The position numbers were made by a program, and so were the translations under genes. The notes below the pieces were generated by a model that worked only from the letters and a program-made list of their open reading frames with translations, ran no database searches and was not told where the DNA came from. A stretch of 64,000 nt of DNA from Weissella sagaensis. Its GTDB lineage: Bacteria > Bacillota > Bacilli > Lactobacillales > Lactobacillaceae. Positions within the stretch are counted from its first letter, which is position 1. Every line of letters begins with the position of its first letter. Positions 53,298 through 63,334 of the stretch are shown piece by piece. The stretch spans positions 172,194 to 236,193 of the forward strand of contig NZ_BJDT01000002.1 of the NCBI RefSeq assembly GCF_005405285.1, read 5' to 3'.

Positions 53298-53651
53298 ATG
53301 TACTTAACATTTACAGACGCTGCTAAAGAGCGTATTTCAAAACTTATCACACCAAACACAACTATCGCTTTAGATTTAGATGATGGTGTCGGTCCATTTT
53401 CTGATTCTGCAACATGCACATTTGATGTGGCTTTTAATCTTGTACTTTGCCAAACTGATGATTTATCAGCTGATTTTAATGAAACAATTGACAGTGACTT
53501 TGGTCCGGTCTACATCAAAGACTACACAACTAGCCAATTAGAACCCAATTTAAAATTAGATGTTGATCGTTACCTACGCTATAGTTTATCTAGCGATGCT
53601 GGTATTTTAGATCCTAGCGTGACTTTACGTAATTTACAAACAACAGCATAG
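53298..53651 (+). CDS. HesB/IscA-like iron-sulfur biosynthesis family protein (YqkB-like)
   Basis: 117 residues with the HesB/YadR/YfhF-type N-terminus LTFTDAAKERISKLI, LDLDDGVGPFS and CTFDVAFNLVL. The three-Cys cluster-binding set of true IscA is not present (only two Cys, positions 39 and 50), so function in Fe-S assembly is uncertain. Common in lactobacilli. AAAGGGG site. Confidence 0.78.
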   Translation: MYLTFTDAAKERISKLITPNTTIALDLDDGVGPFSDSATCTFDVAFNLVLCQTDDLSADFNETIDSDFGPVYIKDYTTSQLEPNLKLDVDRYLRYSLSSDAGILDPSVTLRNLQTTA

Positions 53652-53672
53652 TTATATTTGCTATCATAAATC

Positions 53673-53715
53673 AAAAACAGGCAGTTACCGATATATCGAT
53701 AACTGCCTGTTTTTT
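53673..53715. terminator. Bidirectional terminator
   Basis: AAAAACAGGCAGTTA / TAACTGCCTGTTTTT stem between converging genes, with T runs on both strands. Confidence 0.9.
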
Positions 53716-53760
53716 ATATTAGAAAATGCTTATTTTTATTTAAATCGTTATTTTTAACAC

Positions 53761-54717
53761 TTAGATTAAGTTTGCGATTGCCAAGTAAGCAGTCACTAAA
53801 ATAATAAATAGCAAAGTTGAAATTGTAATAACGTTACTTGCAAACTTTGTATCACCTTTAGCTTGACCAACAAGTAATGCCATTGCTGTCAAAGCTGGCA
53901 TACCCGACATTAGGAAAATAACTTTTACACCTAAACCAGATAATGCAAATGGTGTTTGTTGAATAAACTTCAACATCATAAACATAACTGCTGGACCAAT
54001 AACAAAACGCGCAATTAAAGCAATAATGGTATCACGTTCAATCTTTAGTGAACTCAAACCGGCATCTGCAATAATGATACCCAAGTATAGCAAAGCAAGT
54101 GGTGTTACTAATCCACCCACCATGTTCAAACTTGAACCTGCAACTTCTGGCAATGGTAAACCAATCAATAACCAAATAATACCAATCACAAAACCAAGCA
54201 CTGGTGCTGGCACAAGCTTCTTCCAATTAAATGATGATTTTTCATTTTTCTCAGTCGTATCATTTTGAATAAAGAAAATACCAATTGCCCATGTTGAAAT
54301 TGTATTAACTAAGTAATAAACCAAATAAAATGGCATTGCCTTAGTACCAAAAATAGCTAATGCTAATGGCAAACCAATAAAGATAACATTATCATTGGTA
54401 AAAGTATTCGTGATAATACCACGACGACCCACACGAATATTAAATACTTTATTAGCAATGAAGCTTAAAACATAAAGAATAAAGAATGCTGCTGCGACAA
54501 ACAACACGCTCATACCAAATGATCCAAGTAATTTACGCGTCAAATTTTCTTGAATACCCACAAAAACAGAAATTGGCAAGGCAACATTAACAATTAAAAA
54601 TTCCAAATCTTTTTTAAAAGTATCGTGGAAATGGTCCTTTTTACGTAAATAAATACCAATTAACACAACAAAAATAATTTTAACGATGCTGCTTAATGAG
54701 GTTACTATTGCATCCAT
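53761..54717 (-). CDS. mleP: Malate permease, auxin efflux carrier (AEC) family
   Basis: 318 residues, about ten membrane segments in two five-helix halves with the polar linker NDTTEKNEKSSFNWKK in the middle (AEC architecture). Three bases after the malolactic gene, so it is the malate/lactate carrier that feeds malolactic fermentation and helps generate proton-motive force. Confidence 0.92.
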   Translation of the reverse strand: MDAIVTSLSSIVKIIFVVLIGIYLRKKDHFHDTFKKDLEFLIVNVALPISVFVGIQENLTRKLLGSFGMSVLFVAAAFFILYVLSFIANKVFNIRVGRRGIITNTFTNDNVIFIGLPLALAIFGTKAMPFYLVYYLVNTISTWAIGIFFIQNDTTEKNEKSSFNWKKLVPAPVLGFVIGIIWLLIGLPLPEVAGSSLNMVGGLVTPLALLYLGIIIADAGLSSLKIERDTIIALIARFVIGPAVMFMMLKFIQQTPFALSGLGVKVIFLMSGMPALTAMALLVGQAKGDTKFASNVITISTLLFIILVTAYLAIANLI

Positions 54718-54720
54718 GAT

Positions 54721-56352
54721 TTAGTCCTCTCCATAAACTGGGTGCCATTGGTATTTTTCTACCAACGTCTTAGCATCTCCTTGTTGTTGTGCAACACCAT
54801 CATCAATAGCGGCTTGTGCAACAGCTGTCGCCACTGCCGTTGAAATTTCAGATAGCTTCTCAAATGATGGCAAAATAGCACTACCAACCTTGCTAGTATC
54901 AACCAATTCACCCAAAGCTGTAGCTGAAGCTGACAGCATATTTTCAGTCAATAAGTTTGCCTTACTTGCAATCACACCTAGCCCAATACCAGGATAAACA
55001 ACGGCATTGTTAGCTTGTCCAATGTGGTACGCAACACCATCATAATTAACCGGTTCAAATGGCATACCAGTTGCTACCAACGCACGACCTTCAGACCAAT
55101 TAATGACATCTTCTGGAATTGCTTCGTGTAACTTAGTTGGGTTTGATAATGGCAAGATAATTGGACGCTCTGCATGAGCAGCCATCTCACGAACAATTTC
55201 TTCAGTAAAGTGACCTGCTTGACCAGATGTTCCAACTAAAATCGTTGGGTGTACAGCCTTAACAGTTGCTTCTAAAGTTGTTAAATCAGTGTCATTATCA
55301 AATTCATCACGTGAACGAGCAAATGGACGTTGTTCTGGCGTTAAATTCTCATCATCATCAAATAGCAAACCTTGACGATCAACTAAGTAAAAGTGCTTAC
55401 GAGCCTCTTCTGCTGTCAAACCAGCATTAATAAATTCTTGCAACACACGATTAGCGATACCAACACCAGCTGAACCAGCACCATATGTAATATAAGTTTG
55501 ATCAGTTAATTTCTCACCAGTAATCTTTAATGCGCTCAATACTGCCGCTGTTACAACAATTCCAGTACCTTGGATGTCATCGTTAAACGTAGCCAAACGG
55601 TCTTGGTAACGTGTTAACAATTTTGTTGCTGTTGAACGACCGAAATCTTCAAAGTGCAAGTAAAAGTTTGGGAAAATTTGATCAGCTTCATCAAACAATT
55701 GATCGATAAAGTTAAAGTATTCATCACCACGAACACGTTCATGACGATTACCAAGGTAACCATCATTTTCCAAAAGTGACTCACGATTTGTGCCAGCATC
55801 TAAAACAACTGGCAAAACGCGGCGTGGGTCAATACCAGCAGCTGCTGTGTAAACCATCAACTTACCAACAACAATGTCAGCTCCTTGTACACCCCAGTCA
55901 CCAATACCTAAAATACCTTCACCATCTGTGATAACGATCATATCAATATCACGACCATTAGCAGCATTCTTCAAACTATCAGCGATATTTTCTGGATGGT
56001 GAATATCCAAAAAAGAAACTTCTTGTGGATTCACAAATAGCTCTGAATAGTGTTCGATTGTTTCACCAACAGTTGGTGAATAGACAATTGGCATCATTTC
56101 AGTCAAATGTGCACCTAATACTGCATAAAATAAAGTACGGTTTTCATTAAAAATTTGGCTCAAAAATAGGCGTTTTTCAATATCACTAACTTTAGTATTA
56201 TATTGTTCGTAAGCTTGTGCAACTTGCTCACCTAATGATTGAATTTTAGTTGGCAACAAACCAACTAAGCCCAGTTCTTCACGTTCTGCCATTGTAAAGG
56301 CAGTTCCTTTATTGCTAAAAGGATCTTGCAAAATTTGCATTCCATTTTTCAT
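54721..56352 (-). CDS. mleA: Malolactic enzyme
   Basis: Decarboxylates L-malate directly to L-lactate with bound NAD and Mn. 543 residues, with the malic-enzyme-family motifs [48 protein letters not shown] and [10 protein letters not shown]. The N-terminus ([14 protein letters not shown]) and the neighbouring mleP and LysR regulator mark malolactic rather than NAD-malic enzyme. GGAGG before the ATG. Confidence 0.94.
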   Translation of the reverse strand: MKNGMQILQDPFSNKGTAFTMAEREELGLVGLLPTKIQSLGEQVAQAYEQYNTKVSDIEKRLFLSQIFNENRTLFYAVLGAHLTEMMPIVYSPTVGETIEHYSELFVNPQEVSFLDIHHPENIADSLKNAANGRDIDMIVITDGEGILGIGDWGVQGADIVVGKLMVYTAAAGIDPRRVLPVVLDAGTNRESLLENDGYLGNRHERVRGDEYFNFIDQLFDEADQIFPNFYLHFEDFGRSTATKLLTRYQDRLATFNDDIQGTGIVVTAAVLSALKITGEKLTDQTYITYGAGSAGVGIANRVLQEFINAGLTAEEARKHFYLVDRQGLLFDDDENLTPEQRPFARSRDEFDNDTDLTTLEATVKAVHPTILVGTSGQAGHFTEEIVREMAAHAERPIILPLSNPTKLHEAIPEDVINWSEGRALVATGMPFEPVNYDGVAYHIGQANNAVVYPGIGLGVIASKANLLTENMLSASATALGELVDTSKVGSAILPSFEKLSEISTAVATAVAQAAIDDGVAQQQGDAKTLVEKYQWHPVYGED

Positions 56353-56457
56353 CTCAAATTACCTCCTATTAAGTACAACAGCGTATAATAAACTTTTAAA
56401 ACTGGTATAGTCAAAAGCGACCGTTTACATAAAAAATATTTATATGAGGTGAATAGC

Positions 56458-57333
56458 ATGCATTTAAAAGATTTGGCTTATTTTGAGAGTTTAGCTGTCC
56501 ATAAAAACTACACATTAGTTGCTGAACAATTTCATGTGACTCAACCGACTATTACTTATGCCATAAAGCGATTAGAGCAAGAAGTTGGCGCAACATTATT
56601 CACACGAAATCAAGCGCATAAAGAAGTTAATTTAACTGAAGCAGGTGCCATTTTATTACAAAGTGCTCGCCATATACAGGTTGAATGGTCAACTGCCACC
56701 AAAGAAATTCAACGCTTAAATCGTCATAAAATTCATTTAGGATTGCCTCCCATTATTGAGACATATTTATTTTCAAAGGTCGCAAAAAAGCTACTGAAAG
56801 CTAATGTTTTGCAGTTAATTGAGACTGAAGAAGTCGGTAGTTCCAAATTATTAACACTCTTACGTCAAGGTAATATCGATATTGCACTGATAGGTGCTAC
56901 CGAAAATTTTGATTTAACTGACTTAGAAGTTGTTGAATTAGCTAGCTTTCCATTTATTATCGTTGCCAAGGCCAATGACCCACGAAACTTCGCCTCTTTC
57001 GCCGATTTTGCCAATGATGCCTTCATCTCTTTGGACGAGCAATTCGTTCATCCAAAAGCTTTTAAAACACTTTCTAATCAATCAGGTGTTCAACCTCATA
57101 TTATTTATCAAAGCAATAACGTTACAGCTATGAAAAACTTAGTTCGCGAAGGTATTGGTTTAGCATTTCTAACAGAATTAGCGATGCAAAAAGACGAAAT
57201 CGGTTTAAAAAAAATTGGTCTAATTGATCAACCCCAACCTAATTTCCATGTCTATATGGCATTTAGAAAACAGCACTACATGACACAAGATCAAATTAAA
57301 GTTAGCGAAATTATTAAAAGTGCCTTTCAATAA
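56458..57333 (+). CDS. mleR: LysR-family regulator of malolactic genes (MleR-like)
   Basis: 291 residues: LysR HTH (HLKDLAYFESLAVHKNYTLVAEQFHVTQPTITYAIKRLEQ, 2-41) and a substrate-binding-type effector domain (about 90-291). An upstream GTG at 56449 overlaps the ribosome site; GAGG before the ATG at 56458 gives the canonical N-terminus. Divergent from mleA-mleP, so probably a malate-responsive activator. Confidence 0.9.
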   Translation: MHLKDLAYFESLAVHKNYTLVAEQFHVTQPTITYAIKRLEQEVGATLFTRNQAHKEVNLTEAGAILLQSARHIQVEWSTATKEIQRLNRHKIHLGLPPIIETYLFSKVAKKLLKANVLQLIETEEVGSSKLLTLLRQGNIDIALIGATENFDLTDLEVVELASFPFIIVAKANDPRNFASFADFANDAFISLDEQFVHPKAFKTLSNQSGVQPHIIYQSNNVTAMKNLVREGIGLAFLTELAMQKDEIGLKKIGLIDQPQPNFHVYMAFRKQHYMTQDQIKVSEIIKSAFQ

Positions 57334-57343
57334 ATATCGCCAC

Positions 57344-57378
57344 AAAAAAGCCACTGCGTATAAAACGCAGTGGCTTTT
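57344..57378. terminator. Bidirectional terminator
   Basis: AAAAAAGCCACTGCG / CGCAGTGGCTTTT stem between mleR and the converging coiled-coil gene. Confidence 0.9.
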
Positions 57379-57398
57379 GAAAACTGTCTATAACATTT

Positions 57399-57725
57399 TT
57401 ATTTTCTTAGTTGTTGTTCTAATTGTTGAATTTTACTAATTAACGCATCTTCAATAATACGATAATGGGCTAACTCTTGATCAGCTACCACTCGCTGTTG
57501 CTTAACTGGGATCATGGTCTGCACCTGAACCTGTTTTTGACGAAGTACCTCGTTTTCATGACGCAATTTTTCAATTTCTTGCGCCATTAATTGCATGGTT
57601 TCCTGTAATTCAGTTGCTTGTGCTTCATAAATTTCAGCACCTGTTTGCCATTTTTCTGCTTCTTTTCGAGCTTGCTCTAACGCTACCGTTAATTGTTTGA
57701 TTTGTTCTTCCATCGTTAATTTCAT
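57399..57725 (-). CDS. Small coiled-coil protein, unknown function
   Basis: 108 residues, almost entirely predicted coiled coil with heptads (EEQIKQLTVALEQARKEAE, LQETMQLMAQEIEKLRHE). No catalytic motif. GGAGGTGGG precedes the ATG at 57725; an extension to 57761 runs into the upstream terminator. Located just downstream of the 5S-tRNA-Asn unit but beyond its terminator. Resembles ZapB/DivIVA-like helpers only in being a short coiled coil. Confidence 0.65.
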   Translation of the reverse strand: MKLTMEEQIKQLTVALEQARKEAEKWQTGAEIYEAQATELQETMQLMAQEIEKLRHENEVLRQKQVQVQTMIPVKQQRVVADQELAHYRIIEDALISKIQQLEQQLRK

Positions 57726-57749
57726 TCTATCCCACCTCCGTTTAGATAC

Positions 57750-57778
57750 AAAAAAAGCCATTCACAATGGAATGGCTA
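57750..57778 (-). terminator. Terminator of the 5S-tRNA-Asn unit
   Basis: AGCCATTC / GAATGGCT stem followed by a T run on the minus strand, directly after the tRNA. Confidence 0.85.
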
Positions 57779-57783
57779 TCAGA

Positions 57784-57856
57784 CTCCGAATGTCGGGCTC
57801 GAACCGACGACAGCACGATTAACAGTCGTGTGCTCTACCAACTGAGCTAATTCGGA
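57784..57856 (-). tRNA. tRNA-Asn(GTT)
   Basis: 73 bases, acceptor TCCGAAT / ATTCGGA with discriminator G. Anticodon stem CACGA/TCGTG and loop CTGTTAA give GTT. Seven bases after 5S rRNA, as in rrn operons. Confidence 0.95.
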
Positions 57857-57863
57857 ATGATAT

Positions 57864-57981
57864 GCATCGCGACGTCCTATCCTCGCAGGAGGCGATCCTC
57901 CAACTACTTTTGGCGTTACTGAGCTTAACTTCTGTGTTCGGTATGGGAACAGGTGTGACCTCAGTGCCATCATCACGACAC
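57864..57981 (-). rRNA. rrf: 5S rRNA (orphan, no 16S/23S beside it)
   Basis: About 118 bases with the classical 5S core CCCATACCGAACACAGAAGT and the terminal helix (5' GTGTCGTGAT with 3' GTCGCGATGC, using G-U pairs). Upstream is a promoter and then ppx, not 23S rRNA. It is therefore a separate 5S-tRNA-Asn transcription unit. Confidence 0.93.
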
Positions 57982-58017
57982 GTTATATCTATATAAGTAT
58001 ATCACCTACGGTTAACT

Positions 58018-58046
58018 ATATTATCTCTAAATTAAGTCCCTGTCAA
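58018..58046 (-). promoter_or_regulatory. Strong promoter of the orphan 5S-tRNA-Asn unit
   Basis: Minus-strand -35 TTGACA (58041-58046), 17-base spacer, -10 TAATAT (58018-58023), about 37 bases upstream of the 5S gene. A near-consensus element supports real transcription without a 23S gene. Confidence 0.8.
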
Positions 58047-58183
58047 TACCTTTTAATATAATATGTCACAACTATGCGATTCATTGCGCTATTAATAAAT
58101 AACACGACAAATAAATTACCCTATTAAAAAAAGCTTGCAAACCTAACAAAACTGTCAGACCCACAAACTTTTAACATGTATTT

Positions 58184-59128
58184 TTATTCACCTTCCACAT
58201 TTGCCCGCAGTATATCATGTAAATGTTCATATAAAATACCCACACGTAAACCACTAGTAGAAAATGTAATTTTTTCAGAATCTAAAGTATTCATTAATAA
58301 TACAATCGGTATTAACCCACCAACGATAATGTCAGCACGATCTCGACTAATTCCAGGCACTCCCTTACGGCCTTCACAATCTAACCCAATAATATCCTCA
58401 AAGGTCTTATTCGCCTGTGTCCCTTTAATTTTGTAACCGTGAATATCTTCCATATTAAATAATTGATCACGACGTCGATTAATTTTAGCCAGTGTACGAT
58501 TGCTACCACCTAATCCAATAATTGGTAAATTCATCCCATTTTTTAACCACCAAATATTTTGATAAATATCGTTCATACTAATAACTGCCTTAAATAACTC
58601 GGAAGCTTCAATATGGTTACTTAAATCAAATTCAGAAGAAATTGTCACTGAACCAATCGGTATACTAATTAAATTAGCAAGCTTCCCATTTTGAACAAGT
58701 ACAATTTCAATACTTGCACCACCAGTGTCAATCAATATTGCATTCGTTACTGGCAACGTCTCAGTAACCCCAATATAGTCATAATAGGCTTCTTGGGTCC
58801 CTGAAATAACTTCTAAATCAATGCCAAATGCCATTTTCACCTTTTTTAAAAAGGATTTTTGATTCGATGCTTGTCGCACGGCAGCAGTTGCCACTGCTTT
58901 AATGACAACATTCTCTAATTTCTCATAAACCTCTTTAAATGACTCTAACGCTGCAAAAGTCCGCTTAATCGCTTCAGGTTGTAGGATTTTATCAGGCCCC
59001 ATATTTTCAGAAAGTCGCACAAATTCTTTCATCTGTGTCACGGTTTCATAAGTACCATCATCATTAATCTTGGTAACCGTCATTCTGACCGAATTTGACC
59101 CTAAATCAATCACAACAAAATTTTCCAT
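58184..59128 (-). CDS. ppx: Exopolyphosphatase (Ppx/GppA family, short form)
   Basis: Removes terminal phosphate from polyphosphate, or pppGpp. 314 residues, sugar-kinase/HSP70 fold: phosphate-1 motif VIDLGSNSVRM (7-17), catalytic-type Glu in KAVATAAVRQASN region, and phosphate-2 motif LIDTGGASIEI. Lacks the C-terminal HD domain. Last gene of the polyphosphate operon, 24 bases after ppk. Confidence 0.92.
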   Translation of the reverse strand: MENFVVIDLGSNSVRMTVTKINDDGTYETVTQMKEFVRLSENMGPDKILQPEAIKRTFAALESFKEVYEKLENVVIKAVATAAVRQASNQKSFLKKVKMAFGIDLEVISGTQEAYYDYIGVTETLPVTNAILIDTGGASIEIVLVQNGKLANLISIPIGSVTISSEFDLSNHIEASELFKAVISMNDIYQNIWWLKNGMNLPIIGLGGSNRTLAKINRRRDQLFNMEDIHGYKIKGTQANKTFEDIIGLDCEGRKGVPGISRDRADIIVGGLIPIVLLMNTLDSEKITFSTSGLRVGILYEHLHDILRANVEGE

Positions 59129-59152
59129 AATGTTTTTCTCTACTTTCTTTAC

Positions 59153-61300
59153 TTAGTCACTAAATGGTTCATGTTGATTTTCCGGACTCATCATTAGTTG
59201 AAACTGATTTGGATTATTTTGCTGCATTTTTTCTTTATTTGCAATGGTTAATTGCGTTGCTTGTGTTGCAAAAAAATCTTGAGCATCTAATGACGCACGA
59301 CCTCGACGATCTACACGTTGATATATACCATCTGCACCTAAGACTCTAGTTTTTACGTTATCATCCCACATGATTTGATAAATATCTAATACGCGCTTTA
59401 ATAGCGTCGGCTTTTCAATGGGAAACATTTGTTCAACTCGACGATTTAAATTTCTTGTCATTAAATCGGCTGAGGCTAGATAAACTTGTTGTTCACCATC
59501 AAAATCAAAAATATATATACGACTATGCTCTAAAAAGCGGCCAACAATTGAATGCACTGTGATATTATCACTAATCCCTTCAATACCAGGCTTTAAACAA
59601 CAAATACCACGAATAATCAAATCAATTGTTACCCCTGCATGTGATGCTTCATACATTTTAGCAATCATCTCTTGATCAGATAAAGAATTCATCTTCATCC
59701 GTACTCGAACAGGCCGATTCTCTTTCGCATAATTAATTGCTTGATCTAGTCGGTTAATCATAAACTCACGAATACCGTTGGGCGAAATGTGTAATTTATG
59801 GAAATAAGGTGGTTTAGAATATCCTGATAGCATATTAAAGATATTTGTTACATCAATTCCAATATTATTATTTGCCGTTAACAAGCCGATATCAGTATAA
59901 AAATGAGCAGTACTATCGTTGTAATTCCCTGTTCCTAAATGAATATAGCGACGAATACCACTCTCTTCGCGCCGCACCACTAACGATAATTTCGAATGTG
60001 TCTTAAGTCCAACTAGCCCATAAATAACATGACACCCCATTTGTTCAAGTTCACGTGCCCAATGAACATTATTCTCTTCATCAAATCGTGCCTTCACTTC
60101 AACTAACACAGTAACTTGTTTACCATTTTGGGCAGCTCTCCCCAAGTATTTAATAATTGGCGAGTGTCCTGATACCCGATATAATGTCATTTTAATTGCC
60201 AAAACACCCTCATCAATAGAGGCTTGCCGAATAAATTCTACAACTGAATCAAACTTATCATACGGGTGATGCATTAATTGGTCATGTTGCTTAATTGTAT
60301 CAAAAATATTATAGTTCGCTGTTAATGCCTCATTCTGGTAGGGTTGGAATGGTTCATATTTTAATTCGTCATGCCCCGTTACGCGACTAGCTAATTGTCC
60401 CAAGAAATTTAAATCAATTGGACCATTAACTTCATAAACCGAATCTTCTTCTGTTTTGAGTTCACGAACTAAACGTTTACGTAATTTTTTACTAATAGTT
60501 GAGGTAACTTCTAAGCGAATAACTTTACCATGAGCACGTAATTTCAATTGCTGTTGAACTTCTTTTAATAAATCTGACGTATCTTCTTCTGCAACATCTA
60601 GATCCATATCACGAATAACTCTAAAAACTGCAACCTCTTGAATTTCATAATTAATAAACAATTGCGACACAAATCGTTCAATAATGTCTTCTAGCAATAT
60701 AAAGTCATTTTCGCCACCGGGTAGTTTAATAACACGTGAGAAAATTTTAGGGACCTGCAATGTGGCATATAATGACTTATCTGAGCCTTTTTTAGTCAAT
60801 CGTAGGGAAAAGTTAATCGTATCATTACTAATAAACGGAAACGGCCGTGAACTATCATCAGCCATTGGTGTTAGCACCGGGTATAATTCATCATGAAAGT
60901 AGTCTTTAATAAATTGAAATTGCTCATGTGTTAAATTTGGCACACGTAATAAATTAATGCCCACTTGTTTAATTGCTGGTAATAAAATGCGGTTAAGTGT
61001 GACATACTGCTTAGTCAATTGTTCATGCGCTTTATCGTTTACCGCCTTTAATTGCTGTGTTGGCGTTAAACCAGATGCATCGTGTCCATTCCACTCAACA
61101 GCAATCAATTTAGCTAACGATGCCACCCGTACCATAACAAATTCATCCATATTACTTTGTGTAATACCCAAAAATTTTAACCGTTCCAATAAGGGATTAT
61201 TCTTTTGTCGTGCCTCTTCAAGCACGCGATCATTAAAATCTAACCAACTTAATTCACGATTAGTATAAAGACTCGAATCTGTATAATCTATTTTTGTCAT
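59153..61300 (-). CDS. ppk: Polyphosphate kinase 1
   Basis: Makes polyphosphate from ATP. 715 residues, four-domain Ppk1: N-terminal YTNRELSWLDFNDRVLEEA, the phospho-His in RRYIHLGTGNYND and the second active His in FLEHSRIYIFDFDG. Its ATG overlaps the stop of the upstream HD-Ppx-like gene by 4 bases (ATGA), so translation is probably coupled. Confidence 0.96.
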   Translation of the reverse strand: MTKIDYTDSSLYTNRELSWLDFNDRVLEEARQKNNPLLERLKFLGITQSNMDEFVMVRVASLAKLIAVEWNGHDASGLTPTQQLKAVNDKAHEQLTKQYVTLNRILLPAIKQVGINLLRVPNLTHEQFQFIKDYFHDELYPVLTPMADDSSRPFPFISNDTINFSLRLTKKGSDKSLYATLQVPKIFSRVIKLPGGENDFILLEDIIERFVSQLFINYEIQEVAVFRVIRDMDLDVAEEDTSDLLKEVQQQLKLRAHGKVIRLEVTSTISKKLRKRLVRELKTEEDSVYEVNGPIDLNFLGQLASRVTGHDELKYEPFQPYQNEALTANYNIFDTIKQHDQLMHHPYDKFDSVVEFIRQASIDEGVLAIKMTLYRVSGHSPIIKYLGRAAQNGKQVTVLVEVKARFDEENNVHWARELEQMGCHVIYGLVGLKTHSKLSLVVRREESGIRRYIHLGTGNYNDSTAHFYTDIGLLTANNNIGIDVTNIFNMLSGYSKPPYFHKLHISPNGIREFMINRLDQAINYAKENRPVRVRMKMNSLSDQEMIAKMYEASHAGVTIDLIIRGICCLKPGIEGISDNITVHSIVGRFLEHSRIYIFDFDGEQQVYLASADLMTRNLNRRVEQMFPIEKPTLLKRVLDIYQIMWDDNVKTRVLGADGIYQRVDRRGRASLDAQDFFATQATQLTIANKEKMQQNNPNQFQLMMSPENQHEPFSD

Positions 61301-62838
61301 GGCTTAACCCCCTTTTGCTTAAGTATTGGTTTTAGTCCGTATGTCTCTTGAAAAAACTGACTTTTTGAATTAAAAATCCAATTTTCATAAGCTAAACTAT
61401 CATTACTATAGGCGGAAATAATAACATGATGATTTTTAATTGACACTGAAATCTTTTTAATTTTTTGTTGCCGATCATCATCTAATGCATCTGCTAATCG
61501 TAAAATAGCTGCTAATTTTGAAATTAAACGCCGATTTTCAGTTGAAATTTGATTAAAATGACTTAAATCCGCGCTAGGCGTTGTCACACTATGATATTTA
61601 GCAATAGCAGCCACAATTTCTTTTTCTTCCTGTGATAGCCCAATAATATCAGAATGGCGAATAATATACTCAGAATGAATATAATGCGAATGTACACTAA
61701 TATAATTGCCAACATCATGCAAAATCGATGCCACTTCTAATAAGACAGCTTCCCGTTTTCCCAACCTGTGTAATGGTTTTAATTGATTAAATAAATGCAG
61801 TGCAAATTTTGTCACAATATCCCGATGGATTGGCTCAACATTATAATGATTAGCAAGATTCATTGACATTTTAATCGTCTGGTTACTGAAATCATGTTTA
61901 GAAAAGCCTAATGCTACTTCTTCATTATTAACAACCCCATCAATAACGCTAGAATCTGAGAAGCGTAATGTCTTTGCATTAGTTAGTTGTACAATTCGGT
62001 CGATTAATAATAATTCGGGTAATACTAATGGTATAACAGATTCATTAATCATGAGTTGTTCCATTAAATATTGATCTGACGCATCAACAAGCGTGTCTAA
62101 TAAATCACGAAAAGTATCAATGTCTAATGAACCGTCATTACTATTCTTTGTATATTCTGCAACTATTTTTTTTAGTGACGACGTGCCTAATAACATAACT
62201 TGGGTTTCTTGATTATCTGGTAATAACGTTATTTGTCCATCACGATCAAAATCCTTTAGCTTACTATCAATATAATCACTCAAAACACCAATAGAATTCG
62301 GTGCTGAACGTCTTAAACTATCTAGATCTTCCGCAATTTTAACTGGTCCTAACGAAAAATTAGTCGATGTTATAAAGTTACCATTATCAAAACGTGTAAT
62401 TGACGTATTACCAGATGTAATACCTATAAGGTATACAATACCAGTCGCACTTGATTGCTTTTTTGCAAATTCTAATGCAATATTTTGATTACGATAATAA
62501 GCCTCATCACTTATTGATAACCAATTAATCTCAAGACCTGTATGTAGATAAAATTGATCTGCAATAAAGTCAGCATTGATTGCCTGTGATAGTCCTTGAC
62601 TACCCCATAATTGATAATTTTCGATATCATAATCTCGTAATATTTGAATAAAGCCTGTTAATGCTTCAACTATTTTATTTACTGACGTAAATTGTACTGG
62701 ACGATTACGATAAACATCATCACCCAAATTAATTTCTTTATCTACTTTTTCTAGAGATTTATGCGTTTTTAAGTTAACAATCACTAATTCCACCCCTGTA
62801 ATGTTAACCGTCATCACCCCAAAGTATTTTTGAGTCAT
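61297..62838 (-). CDS. Ppx/GppA-like protein with degenerate active site and C-terminal HD domain
   Basis: 513 residues. The N-terminal actin-like half (about 1-300) aligns in outline with exopolyphosphatases, but the phosphate-1 motif is MTVNITGVELVIV instead of IDIGSNS and the phosphate-2 motif is GITSGNTSI instead of DxGGGS. The C-terminal half keeps an HD-type site (EVASILHDVG, HSHYIHSEYII). First gene of the polyphosphate operon. GGGGAG precedes the ATG at 62838. It may be a sensor or regulator of ppk and ppx and not an enzyme. Confidence 0.85.
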   Translation of the reverse strand: MTQKYFGVMTVNITGVELVIVNLKTHKSLEKVDKEINLGDDVYRNRPVQFTSVNKIVEALTGFIQILRDYDIENYQLWGSQGLSQAINADFIADQFYLHTGLEINWLSISDEAYYRNQNIALEFAKKQSSATGIVYLIGITSGNTSITRFDNGNFITSTNFSLGPVKIAEDLDSLRRSAPNSIGVLSDYIDSKLKDFDRDGQITLLPDNQETQVMLLGTSSLKKIVAEYTKNSNDGSLDIDTFRDLLDTLVDASDQYLMEQLMINESVIPLVLPELLLIDRIVQLTNAKTLRFSDSSVIDGVVNNEEVALGFSKHDFSNQTIKMSMNLANHYNVEPIHRDIVTKFALHLFNQLKPLHRLGKREAVLLEVASILHDVGNYISVHSHYIHSEYIIRHSDIIGLSQEEKEIVAAIAKYHSVTTPSADLSHFNQISTENRRLISKLAAILRLADALDDDRQQKIKKISVSIKNHHVIISAYSNDSLAYENWIFNSKSQFFQETYGLKPILKQKGVKP

Positions 62839-62862
62839 ATAAAAATCTCCCCAATTTATCAT

Positions 62863-63026
62863 TATTCTTTCATTTTCATAGTTAGTATACCTTAATTTTC
62901 CTACTTAAATCTATCAAAACTTATTTACTACTATTATTAATTATGAAATCAAAATGAATAATAGAGATGTGTTCTTGTTATCATTTTTATGATAAACCGC
63001 TTTTTAACCCGTTTGAAAGTACATTA
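62863..63026. other. Upstream region of the polyphosphate operon
   Basis: AT-rich DNA with the presumed promoter of the HD-Ppx-like gene. I see no gene or clear regulatory motif. Confidence 0.4.
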
Positions 63027-63066
63027 AAAAAGCGCCATCTGACCGTTATTTGTCAGGTGACGCTTT
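63027..63066 (-). terminator. Minus-strand terminator (upstream of the polyphosphate operon)
   Basis: AAAGCGTCACCTGAC / GTCAGATGGCGCTTT stem followed by T residues on the minus strand. No gene lies between it and the next terminator upstream. Confidence 0.75.
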
Positions 63067-63107
63067 ATATGATTTATTATTATTTTTAACATATATTAAT
63101 AATATAT

Positions 63108-63308
63108 GTGCTACAAAACAAAAAAATACTCTTACAACCTTTGATATCAAGAGGTTGTAAGAGTCATCGCATGCCGACTGGGGGCAAAATATAATAAATT
63201 GTAAAAAATAGTACACTATATTTTTCTTTTTTTAACAGTTTTCTACTATATAAATAGATAATAATTACTATTAATTATTTTTATCAGTGCTACAAAAAAT
63301 GCTACAAA
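63108..63308. repeat. Direct repeats and hairpin: scar-like intergenic stretch
   Basis: GTGCTACAAAA occurs at 63108-63118 and 63287-63297, and TGCTACAAA again at 63300-63308. Between them is a perfect hairpin CTCTTACAACCT / AGGTTGTAAGAG (63129-63162) with a T run on the minus strand, and a GC-rich patch CATGCCGACTGGGGGC. There is no gene. I infer an attachment-site-like scar from a lost integrative element. Confidence 0.35.
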
Positions 63309-63334
63309 TTTAAAGATTCATTCACAACACAAAA

